Part shown: one piece after another, positions 18,408-26,565 of the stretch
Numbering within the stretch: the first letter of the stretch is position 1
How the letters are laid out: every line of letters starts with the position of its first letter
Source of the DNA: Alphaproteobacteria bacterium
GTDB lineage: Bacteria; Pseudomonadota; Alphaproteobacteria; Bin95
Assembly (NCBI GenBank): GCA_022822125.1
Contig: JAJECF010000208.1
Span: 1 to 55,694, forward strand
Reading direction: 5' to 3'
Length of the DNA: 55,694 nucleotides
Notes under the pieces: generated by a model
Database searches by the model: none
Told to the model about the DNA's origin: nothing
The model's input: only the letters and a program-made list of their open reading frames with translations
Program-made: the position numbers and the translations under genes

Positions 18408-20876
18408 ATGCGGGCATCCGATGAGCCCGCGCGGGTGACCGCGCTACTCGGGCCGACCAACACCGGCAAGACCTATGCCGCCGTGCAGCGCATGCTTGCG
18501 CATGAGTCCGGCATGATCGGCTTTCCGCTTCGCCTGCTCGCGCGTGAAAATTACGACCGCATCGTCGCGGCGAAGGGCGCAGGCGCGGTCGCGCTGGTAA
18601 CGGGCGAGGAAAAGCTGATCCCGCCCAGGGCGCGCTATTTCGTCTGCACCACCGAATCCATGCCGCTCGACCGGCCCGTCGCCTTCCTGGCCGTGGACGA
18701 GGTGCAGATGGCGGCCGATCCGGAGCGCGGCCATATCGTCACCAACCGTCTTCTCCATGCCCGCGGCAGGCAGGAGACGATGTTCCTGGGCGCGGAGACG
18801 ATCCGTCCGCTGCTGAAGCAATTGGCCCCGGAAGCGGTCGTCGAAGACCGCCCCCGTTTCTCGCGGCTCGACTATTCCGGCTATCGCAAGGTCACGCGCC
18901 TGCTGCCGCGCTCCGCCGTAGTCGCCTTCTCCGCCAGCGAGGTTTACCGCCTGGCGGAGCTCGTTCGCCGGCAACGCGGCGGCACGGCCGTGGTTCTGGG
19001 CGCGCTCAGCCCCCGCGCGCGCAACGCCCAGGTCGGCATGTACCAGGCCGGCGAGGTGGACTATCTCGTCGCGACCGACGCCATCGGCATGGGCCTGAAC
19101 ATGGATGTGCGCCATGTCGCGTTCTCGGCGCTCAACAAGTTCGACGGCCGGCGGATGCGCAAGCTCGCGCCGGCCGAGGTCGGCCAGATCGCCGGGCGCG
19201 CGGGGCGCCATGTCGTGGACGGCACATTCGGCGTCACCGCCGAACAGCGGCCTATGGACGACCGCACCGTCGCGCGGGTCGAGGAGCATCGCTTCGAGCC
19301 TCTGCAAACGGTCTTCTGGCGCAATGACGATCTCGACTTTTCGAGCGTCGATACGCTGCTGGCGAGCCTCGGGCGCCCGCCGCCGCTGCCCTTCCTGGTG
19401 CCGGGACGGGACGGCGAAGACCAGCAGGCCCTCTCCGTGCTGGCGCGGGACCAGGCAATCCGGGCGGCTGCGGCGGGCCCGGACAGGGTCGCCCTGCTGT
19501 GGGAGGTCTGCCAGGTTCCGGACTTCCGCAAGACGCTGACCGACGCCCACGCCCATCTGCTCGGGCGCGTTTACCGCTACCTAGTCGATTGCAACGGCCG
19601 GCTGCCGGAGGACTGGGTCGCCCGGCAGGTCGGCCGGCTGGAGCGCACGGATGGCGACATCGACACGCTCATGGCCCGCATCGCCGGCGTGCGCACATGG
19701 ACCTATATCGCCTATCGCGCCGCATGGCTCGACGATGCCGCCGGCTGGCAGGACCGCACCCGGCGGCTGGAAGACATGCTCTCGGACGCCTTGCACGAAC
19801 GACTGACTCAGCGCTTTGTGGACCGGCGCACGACGGTGCTGGCCAGGCGGCTCAGGGAAGGCGGCGATCTCATGGGGGCCGTGGCGCGCGACGGCTCCGT
19901 GTTCCTCGAAGGCGAAACGGTCGGACGCCTGGACGGCTTTCGCTACACCGCAGCCCAGGCCGAACGCGGCGCCCGCCCCCTGGCGCTGGCCACCCAGCGC
20001 GTGCTGAGGCAGGAGGCGGCGCGCAGGGTGGATGCGCTGGCGACAGCGCCCGATGGCAGCTTCGCGCTCGACGCGGCCGGCCGGGTGCTCTGGAATGACG
20101 AGCCGGTCGGCCGCCTGACGGCCGGCGCGACGGCGCTTGCGCCGGATTTGCGCATCCTGCCCTCCGACCTGCTGGAGACGGCGGCGCGGCGGCGCGTGGA
20201 GGAGCGGGTGCGGGATTGGGTCTCGGGCACGGTCGCGCGCGACCTTGCGCCGCTGGCGGCGCTCGCCGCAGCCGACGGGCTCCCCGGCCGCGCGCGCGGC
20301 ATCGCCTACCGGCTCGCCGAGGCGCTCGGCACCATCAGGCGCGACGCCGTTGCGGACCTTGCCGTCTCGCTGTCGCGGGCCGACCGGCAGGCGCTGGGAC
20401 GGCTGGGAGTGCGCATCGGCCGTGTCTCGCTGTTCGTGCCGGCGATGCAGAAGGCCCGGCCCGCCGGACTACTGGACCTGCTCTGGCGTATCTACAGGAG
20501 GGCGGAAGGCGAGCCCCTGGCCCCTGCCCGACAGGCAATGCCTCTCGACCCCGCCGTGCCGCCCGCGCGCTACGCCGCCGCCGGCTATCTCGTCGCGGGT
20601 CCGCTCGCGATCCGGCCGGCGGCGCTGGAGCGGCTGGCGGACGCCGCAGCCGGCCTGGCTCAACAGGGGCCGTTTGTGCCGACCCTGCATCTTGCCCGGC
20701 TGGCCGGTTGCCGCATTGACGACCTGCCGGCCGTTCTGACGGATATCGGCTATGAGGCGAGCGATACCGCAACCGGCATGCAGTTGACCCGCAGCCGACC
20801 GAGGCGGGCGCGCCGGGCTCAGGCGCGGCCCGGTTCGCCCTTCGCAAAGCTCGCCGAGCTGAAGGTCGGATTGTGA
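18408..20876 (+). CDS. SUV3-like ATP-dependent RNA helicase
   Basis: 822 residues from ATG 18408, where homology starts (VTALLGPTNTGKTYAA; Walker A about residues 15-22). No strong ribosome site is visible. Other helicase motifs are AVDEVQMAADPERGH (DEVQ, motif II), VAFSASEVYRL, VATDAIGMGLNMDV and QIAGRAGRH (motif VI near 262). This is the SUV3/mitochondrial-degradosome type common in alphaproteobacteria. The long C-terminal region is alphaproteobacterial-type and without a familiar domain. RNA unwinding or degradation is expected. The GTG of the S4 gene overlaps its stop. Confidence 0.88.
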   Translation: MRASDEPARVTALLGPTNTGKTYAAVQRMLAHESGMIGFPLRLLARENYDRIVAAKGAGAVALVTGEEKLIPPRARYFVCTTESMPLDRPVAFLAVDEVQMAADPERGHIVTNRLLHARGRQETMFLGAETIRPLLKQLAPEAVVEDRPRFSRLDYSGYRKVTRLLPRSAVVAFSASEVYRLAELVRRQRGGTAVVLGALSPRARNAQVGMYQAGEVDYLVATDAIGMGLNMDVRHVAFSALNKFDGRRMRKLAPAEVGQIAGRAGRHVVDGTFGVTAEQRPMDDRTVARVEEHRFEPLQTVFWRNDDLDFSSVDTLLASLGRPPPLPFLVPGRDGEDQQALSVLARDQAIRAAAAGPDRVALLWEVCQVPDFRKTLTDAHAHLLGRVYRYLVDCNGRLPEDWVARQVGRLERTDGDIDTLMARIAGVRTWTYIAYRAAWLDDAAGWQDRTRRLEDMLSDALHERLTQRFVDRRTTVLARRLREGGDLMGAVARDGSVFLEGETVGRLDGFRYTAAQAERGARPLALATQRVLRQEAARRVDALATAPDGSFALDAAGRVLWNDEPVGRLTAGATALAPDLRILPSDLLETAARRRVEERVRDWVSGTVARDLAPLAALAAADGLPGRARGIAYRLAEALGTIRRDAVADLAVSLSRADRQALGRLGVRIGRVSLFVPAMQKARPAGLLDLLWRIYRRAEGEPLAPARQAMPLDPAVPPARYAAAGYLVAGPLAIRPAALERLADAAAGLAQQGPFVPTLHLARLAGCRIDDLPAVLTDIGYEASDTATGMQLTRSRPRRARRAQARPGSPFAKLAELKVGL

Positions 20877-21145
20877 ACGACCCGCAGGCGGGCCAGAGGC
20901 TCGATCGCTGGCTGTGGTGCGCGCGCTTCTTCAAGACGCGCGGGCTGGCGACGAAGCTCTGCCAGGCCGGCAGGGTGAGGGTCAACCGCAAGCCGGTGCA
21001 GAAGGCCCACTACATGCTGCGGGTGGGCGATGTGCTGACATTCCCGCAGGCGGGCGCGATCCGGGTCGTGCGGGTCGAAGCGCTGGCGGAGCGGCGGGGC
21101 CCCGCGCCGGAGGCCGCGCGGCTTTACGAGAACCTGGACGGTTGA
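20873..21145 (+). CDS. S4-domain RNA-binding protein (Hsp15-like)
   Basis: 90 residues from a GTG overlapping the helicase stop (GTGA). The S4 fold is plain: [19 protein letters not shown], then [21 protein letters not shown] in two adjacent pieces. Hsp15-type proteins bind stalled 50S subunits carrying peptidyl-tRNA, or rRNA. Coupling to the helicase suggests a shared RNA-metabolism role. Rest of the protein is Arg/Ala-rich and short. Confidence 0.88.
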   Translation: MNDPQAGQRLDRWLWCARFFKTRGLATKLCQAGRVRVNRKPVQKAHYMLRVGDVLTFPQAGAIRVVRVEALAERRGPAPEAARLYENLDG

Positions 21146-21215
21146 CAGGCCCGGCGCGGCTGCTAAATGGCGGCCTCTATCGCGCCGCTTCGCCTGCGGC
21201 CCGGAGACATTGCTG

Positions 21216-21548
21216 ATGACCTATATCGTCAACGACGCCTGCATCCGGTGCAAATACACCGATTGCGTCGAAGTATGCCCTGTAGACTGCTTTTACGAGG
21301 GCGAAAACATGCTGGTCATTCATCCGGACGAATGCATCGATTGCGGCGTCTGCGAGCCGGAATGCCCCGTTGAGGCGATCAAGCCGGATACCGACCCCGG
21401 CATGGAAGAATGGGTCGAGTTCAACCGGCGCTACTCCGAGAGCTGGCCGAACATCACCTACCGCAAGGATGCCCCGTCGGACGCCGAGGAATGGGAAGGC
21501 GTCGAGGGCAAGCTGGAGGCGCATTTCAGCCCCAATCCCGGCAGCTGA
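21216..21548 (+). CDS. fdxA: FdxA-type 7Fe ferredoxin
   Basis: 110 residues from ATG 21216; a TTG two codons upstream (21210) is possible, but FdxA starts [17 protein letters not shown]. Cysteines in [17 protein letters not shown] ligate the 3Fe-4S/4Fe-4S pair with the second set [17 protein letters not shown] small acidic electron carrier with the C-terminal extension ([12 protein letters not shown], then [11 protein letters not shown]) usual in alphaproteobacterial FdxA. Sits between S4 and carD, a familiar neighbourhood in the class. A dispersed repeat starts in its stop codon. Confidence 0.95.
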   Translation: MTYIVNDACIRCKYTDCVEVCPVDCFYEGENMLVIHPDECIDCGVCEPECPVEAIKPDTDPGMEEWVEFNRRYSESWPNITYRKDAPSDAEEWEGVEGKLEAHFSPNPGS

Positions 21549-22345
21549 TGCCAACGGCCTCGATTCGGGGCTCATGTCTTCTTCTCGTCGTGCCCGGACT
21601 CGTTCCATTACTGTCCGGTTCGGCCCCTGTCCCGGGCGAGGCATCCTTCGATACGCGCCTGCTAACGCAGCCGCTACTCAGGATGAGGAGGGGGTCAGGC
21701 CGTGCGCCCTGCGGGGATGTCATGCGATGTCATGGTCGCGTTCCATTTCCGTCCCCCGTTCCCGAGTAGCCGCGCCTCCCCCTTCCTCATCCTGAGTAGC
21801 GGCGTCAGCCGCGTATCGAACCTCATCCTGAGTAGCCGCGGAGCGGCGTATCGAAGGAGCCTGTCCTGAGCTTGCCGAAGGGGAGGCGTATCGAAGGACG
21901 GCGCGGGCCCTTCGATACGTGCCCTTTTTACATTTACAGGCCCAGGGCAGGCTGTGGGCCGGTCCGCCGGCGGATGCGCCAGGCTGTGGTAAACTGGAGA
22001 GAGTGCAAGGGCGGCCGCCTCCGGGGGGCCGCTTTTCGAGTCCGGAACAACAAGCGGGAGATATGCCGGAAAGAAAAAGGTCTATGCGCCACGCGCATGG
22101 GGATCATGACACAACATGACATTCCCGCAGGGGTCTCATGGCAACCTGTCAGGCTCCTTCGATACGCGCGCCCTTCGGCAGGCTCAGGACAGGCTGCTGG
22201 CGCGGTCGCTACTCAGGATGAGGACGAGGGAGGCGCGGTCGCTACCCGGGATGAACCACTTGCCTGCCGGCGTCGCCGCAGCCTCCTCATCCTGAGTAGC
22301 GGCGTCAGCCGCGTATCGAAGGAGGCACCGCGAACGGACGGAGCA
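21546..22345. repeat. Large mixed cluster of dispersed repeats between fdxA and carD
   Basis: Roughly 800 bp of non-coding DNA built from repeats. TGATGCCAACGGCCTCGA (21546-21563) covers the fdxA stop. Several GTAGCGGCGTCAGCCGCGTAT-type dyads and their partners occur near 21645-21695, 21790-21880 and 22285-22325. CAGGCTCAGGACAGGC/TGTCCTGAGCTTG units occur near 21862-21882 and 22178-22198. Units lie in both orientations and are partly truncated, as if nested insertions had accumulated. ORFs crossing this stretch have no coding character. About 200 bp of unique sequence (21930-22130) lies in the middle without a recognisable feature. Confidence 0.75.
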
Positions 22346-22353
22346 GAGACCGT

Positions 22354-22381
22354 AACATGACAAACATGACATCTCATGACA
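22354..22381 (+). repeat. Short tandem AACATGACA repeats upstream of carD
   Basis: AACATGACA occurs at 22354-22362 and again directly at 22363-22371, followed by TCTCATGACA (22372-22381). Two more CATGACA units, 10 bp apart, lie at 22105-22111 and 22115-22121. The one-turn spacing suggests a possible protein-binding array about 220 bp before carD. No regulator with this site is known to me. Confidence 0.45.
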
Positions 22382-22476
22382 GCGCGCGGCCTCCTCTTGT
22401 CGCCGCGTCCCGTTTCCGGGCGGCAAAACCCAGCGCAACATGTCGCCATCCGGTTGAATTTATGCTAAAGTGGCTA

Positions 22477-22497
22477 TCGAGTTTGGAGGAAACTCGA
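22477..22497 (+). promoter_or_regulatory. 8-bp hairpin with GGAGG loop in the carD leader
   Basis: TCGAGTTT (22477-22484) pairs exactly with AAACTCGA (22490-22497), leaving a five-nucleotide loop GGAGG. It lies about 100 nt before the carD ATG. A GGA-loop hairpin is the form bound by CsrA/RsmA-type proteins, and a GGAGG loop could also contact the anti-Shine-Dalgarno sequence. A TTGAAT at 22454-22459 may be part of a promoter, in which case the hairpin would be near the transcript start or within the promoter. Confidence 0.4.
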
Positions 22498-22599
22498 CCA
22501 GTCGCAGTAGTTCGTCAGCGCGTCTGCTCGCTTGGACGGCGGAGTGTGTTGCGCTTCCGGTTGGTGCATCGTTACGGAATTGGGGACCGGCAAGACAGG

Positions 22600-23097
22600 A
22601 TGACAAAGCGTTCGAATTTCAAGGTTGGCAATCACGTGGTCTATCCGGCGCATGGCGTCGGCAGGGTTCTGGCCGTGGAGGAACAGGCTATCTCCGGCTA
22701 CGAGCTGGAGATGCTCGTCATCGAATTCGAAAAAGAAAAGATGCTGCTCCGTATCCCGACCGCCAAGGTGCAGACGGCGGGCTTGAGGACGCTCTCCACG
22801 AAGAAGGAGATGCAGAACGCTCTGAAAACCCTGAAAGGCAGAGTGCGTATCAAGCGAACGATGTGGAGCCGGCGCGCCCAGGAATACGAGGCGAAGATCA
22901 ATTCCGGCGACCCGATCCTTATCGCCGAAGTGGTGAGGGACCTGCATCGCAACGCGGACCAGCCGGACCAGTCCTACAGTGAGCGCCAGATCTACCAGGC
23001 TGCGCTCGAGCGGCTGAGCCGGGAACTGGCGGCGGTGGAGAAGATCGACGAGGACAAAGCCGTCGAAAGAGTGGAAATGGTCTTGCAGGCCGCCTGA
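22600..23097 (+). CDS. carD: CarD-family RNA polymerase-binding transcription regulator
   Basis: 165 residues from ATG 22600. The N-terminal Tudor-like RNAP-interacting domain reads FKVGNHVVYPAHGVGRVLAVEEQ with a following LLRIPTAKV; the C-terminal helical DNA-binding part includes WSRRAQEYEAKINSGDP. CarD/CdnL proteins bind the RNAP beta subunit and stabilise open complexes at housekeeping promoters. Followed by a terminator-like hairpin and then the sigma factor gene. The long upstream gap carries repeats and a hairpin that may regulate it. Confidence 0.94.
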   Translation: MTKRSNFKVGNHVVYPAHGVGRVLAVEEQAISGYELEMLVIEFEKEKMLLRIPTAKVQTAGLRTLSTKKEMQNALKTLKGRVRIKRTMWSRRAQEYEAKINSGDPILIAEVVRDLHRNADQPDQSYSERQIYQAALERLSRELAAVEKIDEDKAVERVEMVLQAA

Positions 23098-23124
23098 CAC
23101 GATAGCGACAAGATATCGCATCGC

Positions 23125-23165
23125 GAGGCGGTTTGCTCCAACGGGCAGGCCGCCTCTCGGTTTTT
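23125..23165 (+). terminator. Rho-independent terminator after carD
   Basis: GAGGCGG (23125-23131) pairs with CCGCCTC (23150-23156), followed by TCGG and a five-T run (23161-23165). The 18-nt loop is large but the GC stem plus T-run suits an intrinsic terminator separating carD from the sigma factor gene. It lies 28 bp after the carD stop. Confidence 0.6.
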
Positions 23166-23274
23166 CGGGAGGCCTACATCGCAAGAACGGTTGAATAACC
23201 GCGAAACGCTGCCCACCTCATGAAAGGCGGGCGCGCCCGTCCGGCAAACGGCACGCGGCGCGGGAAGGAACGAG

Positions 23275-24159
23275 ATGAGCTATCTGGACCGGTCGGCAAA
23301 CAGCAGGGGGGCGTTGAATTTCGTCCGCCATGCGATGAGCACGCCCCTGCTCACACGCGAGCGGGAGCAGGAGCTGGCGCTGCGCTGGCGCGACCTGGAG
23401 GACGAAGCGGCCCTGCATGAGCTGGTGAATGCCTATACCCGCCTGGTCGCCGCGACGGCCGCGAAATACCGCAATTACGGCCTGCCCATGGCGGACCTGA
23501 TGCAGGAGGGCGCCGTCGGCCTGATGCAGGCGGCGGCCCGCTTCGAGCCGGAGCGGGAGGTCCGTTTCTCGACCTATGCTTCCTGGTGGATCCGTTCCGC
23601 GATGCAGGACTATGTGCTGCGCAACTGGTCTATCGTCCGGACCGGCTCCACCTCGTCCCAGAAGTCGCTGTTCTTCAACCTGCGCCGGCTGCGCGCCCGC
23701 ATCGAGGGGCGCACCGGGAAGCCTCTGGACGACCGGGGGCGGGAACGCATTGCTGCGGAACTCAATGTCGCGACACGCGATGTGGAGTCCATGGAGGGCC
23801 GGCTGACCGGCGCCGACCGCTCGCTGGACGCGCCTGTCGGCGAGGACGGGGACGAGACCTGGGTGCATTTCCTGGCGGACCAGCGCCCGTCTCCCGAAGA
23901 CAACGCCATGGAGCATCTCGACGGGGACGAGCGCGCGCGCTGGATCCGGGAGGCGCTGGCCGAACTGCCGGAGCGCGAGGAGAAGATCATTCGCCAGCGG
24001 CTGCTGGAAGACGATGCGCGCACGCTGGAATCGCTCGGGCAGGAACTCGGCGTGAGCAAGGAGCGCGTGCGCCAGCTCGAAGCCCGCGCGCTGGCCAAGC
24101 TTCGCCGAAGCCTTGCGTCCCAGTGGCGCGCGGACGGCAACGCCCTGCCCGACGCATAG
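23275..24159 (+). CDS. rpoH: RNA polymerase sigma-32 family factor (RpoH-like)
   Basis: 294 residues from ATG 23275 after GGGAAGGAA. Region 2 includes [40 protein letters not shown] (read in parts) and [10 protein letters not shown]. The RpoH box is clear in [13 protein letters not shown], which separates this from RpoD-type factors. Region 4 ends [20 protein letters not shown]. It directs heat-shock or stress transcription; alphaproteobacteria often have two RpoH copies, and whether this is the main or a second one cannot be decided. Close linkage to carD is typical. Confidence 0.92.
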   Translation: MSYLDRSANSRGALNFVRHAMSTPLLTREREQELALRWRDLEDEAALHELVNAYTRLVAATAAKYRNYGLPMADLMQEGAVGLMQAAARFEPEREVRFSTYASWWIRSAMQDYVLRNWSIVRTGSTSSQKSLFFNLRRLRARIEGRTGKPLDDRGRERIAAELNVATRDVESMEGRLTGADRSLDAPVGEDGDETWVHFLADQRPSPEDNAMEHLDGDERARWIREALAELPEREEKIIRQRLLEDDARTLESLGQELGVSKERVRQLEARALAKLRRSLASQWRADGNALPDA

Positions 24160-24241
24160 CCGCATCGCTGCGCCGCATTCGCGCGCTACAATACCGCCCT
24201 CGCAACAAGCCGGCATGACGCCGGACGAGGGCGGCGCTCAG

Positions 24242-25225
24242 ATGAAGCATTACACCGAACGCGTGCTCGTCACCGGAGGGGCGGGCTTCATTGGCTCGCA
24301 TCTCTGCGAGCGCCTGATGGCCGGCGGTGCGGATGTGATCTGTCTCGACAATCTGTTCACCGGCGCCAAGGCGAATATCGCGCATCTGCTGGGCAAGCCG
24401 AATTTCGAATTCATCCGCCACGACGTGACGGAACCGCTGCGCCTCGAGGTGGACCGCATCTTCAATCTCGCCTGCCCGGCGAGTCCGGTGCATTACAAGC
24501 ACGATCCCGTGCAGACGGTGAAGACCTCCGTGCATGGCGCAATAAACATGCTCGATCTCGCCCGTCGCTGCGGCGCGCGCATCCTCCAGGCCTCGACAAG
24601 CGAGGTCTATGGCGATCCGCTGTCGCACCCGCAAAGGGAGGAAGACTGGGGCAATGTGAACCCGGTCGGCCCGCGCGCCTGCTACGACGAGGGCAAGCGC
24701 TGCGCAGAGACGCTGTTCTTCGACTATCACCGCCAGCATGGCGTGGATATCCGTGTGGTCCGCATCTTCAACACCTACGGCCCCCGGATGCACCCGTCGG
24801 ACGGGCGCGTGGTCTCCAATTTCATTGTTCAGGCCCTGCTCGGCCGGGCGCTGACCCTGGCCGGCAACGGCGGCCAGACCCGGTCCTTCTGCTATGTGGA
24901 CGATCTGGTTGACGGCCTGCTGGCCTATATAGCGCTCGACGATGCAGCGCCGGGACCGGTCAATCTCGGCAATCCCGAGGAAACGACCATCGCGACGCTG
25001 GCCGAAACGGTCCTGCGACTCTCTGAAAGCCGTTCGTCCACCGTGTTCGTGCCGTTGCAGCAGGACGACCCGACAAGGCGCCGGCCGGACATTTCCCGCG
25101 CCGCCGACCTGCTCGGCTGGGCGCCCTCCACGGAGCTCGAAGACGGGCTCGGCGCGACGATCGCCTGGTTCCGCGACCTGCTACGCTCCATCCCGGAACA
25201 CCGGATCGATGTCGCGCAGCCATGA
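24242..25225 (+). CDS. UDP-glucuronate decarboxylase (UDP-xylose synthase)
   Basis: 327 residues of the extended SDR family. NAD motif [19 protein letters not shown] at the start, then [20 protein letters not shown] (typical of UXS), [11 protein letters not shown] and the catalytic Tyr/Lys in CYDEGKR. Converts UDP-glucuronate to UDP-xylose. ATG 24242 is preferred to one nine codons upstream, because GAGGGCGGCG precedes it. The next gene, a GT2 synthase, overlaps by 17 bp. Supplies the sugar nucleotide for the envelope module that follows. Confidence 0.9.
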   Translation: MKHYTERVLVTGGAGFIGSHLCERLMAGGADVICLDNLFTGAKANIAHLLGKPNFEFIRHDVTEPLRLEVDRIFNLACPASPVHYKHDPVQTVKTSVHGAINMLDLARRCGARILQASTSEVYGDPLSHPQREEDWGNVNPVGPRACYDEGKRCAETLFFDYHRQHGVDIRVVRIFNTYGPRMHPSDGRVVSNFIVQALLGRALTLAGNGGQTRSFCYVDDLVDGLLAYIALDDAAPGPVNLGNPEETTIATLAETVLRLSESRSSTVFVPLQQDDPTRRRPDISRAADLLGWAPSTELEDGLGATIAWFRDLLRSIPEHRIDVAQP

Positions 25226-26177
25226 CGCCGTCTGGGCGGTCGTGACGCCCGTATATGAGGACGGCCAGTCCTTCGCCTCGCTTTGCCGGGACCTCGCACG
25301 CGTCGATGCCGGCGGAGCGCTCGAAATCCTCGCGGTGGATGACGGCAGCACCCACGAACCGCCGGCAATCGACGCGATCCGGGAGGCGGGGCTGGCGGGC
25401 CAGATCGTCCGCCTGAAGCGCAATAGCGGGCACCAGACGGCAATCTGGGTCGGTCTTGCCGTAGCGGCGTCGGAGCCGCGCTATGCCGGCGCGGTCGTCA
25501 TGGACAGCGACGGAGAGGACCGGCCCGAGAATGTGCCGACGCTGATTGCGGCCGTCGAAGCGGGCAGCAATGCGGCCGTGGCGCGGCGCGGGCGGCGCAC
25601 CGAATCCCTGCCCTTCCGGCTCTTCTACCGCTTTTACCGGCGCTTCTTCCGCCTGCTGACAGGCCGGCAGATCCGTTTCGGCAATTTCTGCGCTCTCGAC
25701 CGCCGCGCCCTGCTGCGGCTGACGGCGATGCAGGAAACGCGCATCCATCTGGCGGCGGCAGTCATCAAGTCGCGGCTGCGCCGGGTTGAACTCTCCTGTG
25801 ACCGCGGCCGCCGCTATGACGGGCGCTCGCAGATGAACTTCTACGACCTGGCGCTGCACGGCATAAGGGCGGTCGCCGTGTTCGACGACGCCGTGCTGAC
25901 CAGAATGGGCGCGGTCTGCGCCGGAGCGGCGGTCTCTGGCGTCCTGGTGTTCCTGGCCGGCCTCGCACTCAAGCTTTCAGGCCAGACCACGCCTGGGTGG
26001 CTCACTTTCGTGACCGGCTTCCTGGTCCTCGTGTTCCTGCAGACCGCGGTGCTCAGCCTCGTCGCGCTCATCATGAACGCACTCGGCTACCGCTCGCCGG
26101 CGGATCTCGAAGCGGCGGCAGCCTCGCTCATTCTGGAGACGGACACGACCGGGCTCGACAATTCGCCCGATGCGTGA
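25209..26177 (+). CDS. GT2 glycosyltransferase, ArnC/DPM1-like (polyprenyl-phosphate sugar synthase)
   Basis: 322 residues. The GT-A domain has [21 protein letters not shown] and [11 protein letters not shown] (metal-binding Asp), and a conserved [10 protein letters not shown] segment. The last 90 residues have two membrane helices ([17 protein letters not shown] and [18 protein letters not shown]), the arrangement of ArnC/GtrB/DPM1 enzymes that load a sugar onto undecaprenyl phosphate. With the UXS gene overlapping upstream, the predicted product is undecaprenyl-phosphate-xylose (inference). GtrA overlaps downstream by 8 bp. Confidence 0.85.
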   Translation: MSRSHDAVWAVVTPVYEDGQSFASLCRDLARVDAGGALEILAVDDGSTHEPPAIDAIREAGLAGQIVRLKRNSGHQTAIWVGLAVAASEPRYAGAVVMDSDGEDRPENVPTLIAAVEAGSNAAVARRGRRTESLPFRLFYRFYRRFFRLLTGRQIRFGNFCALDRRALLRLTAMQETRIHLAAAVIKSRLRRVELSCDRGRRYDGRSQMNFYDLALHGIRAVAVFDDAVLTRMGAVCAGAAVSGVLVFLAGLALKLSGQTTPGWLTFVTGFLVLVFLQTAVLSLVALIMNALGYRSPADLEAAAASLILETDTTGLDNSPDA

Positions 26178-26565
26178 GGAAGCCGGCCGAATCGTTCGTT
26201 TCATCCTGAACGGGCTGTTCGCCACCGCCGTCCATTACGGCGTGCTTGCGGGCCTGATCGAGGGCGCGGGACTGGCGTCGGCGGCGCTCGCCAATGCGCT
26301 CGCAGCGGTTTGCGGCATCGCGGTCTCCTATGCCGGCAACCGCACATTCGTGCTGAGGAGCCGCGCGCCCCATCGCCGGGCGGGCGCGCGCTTTCTCGCC
26401 TGTTACGCAGCCATCGTCTCCCTGCATGGCGGCGCGATGGCGCTATGGACGGATATTGGCGGGATGGACTACCGGATCGGCTTCCTGCTGTTCACCGGTA
26501 TGGCAGCCGTCCTCACCTATCTGCTGAACCGCTTTTTCGTGTTCCGGGAGCCTGTGGCGGGATGA
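26170..26565 (+). CDS. GtrA-family membrane protein (lipid-linked sugar flippase)
   Basis: 131 residues with four membrane helices. Family signature is RFILNGLFATAVHYG and the closing YLLNRFFVFREP. GtrA proteins are thought to flip polyprenyl-phosphate sugars across the inner membrane. It overlaps the GT2 stop by 8 bp, and its 3' end overlaps the convergent GT39 gene by 53 bp. Confidence 0.88.
   Translation: MREEAGRIVRFILNGLFATAVHYGVLAGLIEGAGLASAALANALAAVCGIAVSYAGNRTFVLRSRAPHRRAGARFLACYAAIVSLHGGAMALWTDIGGMDYRIGFLLFTGMAAVLTYLLNRFFVFREPVAG

Noticed and set aside
21549..22350. Short ORFs and possible CRISPR-like structure in the fdxA-carD gap
   Set aside because: Repeats are irregular, of several kinds and in both orientations without uniform spacers, so not a CRISPR array; ORFs follow repeat palindromes.
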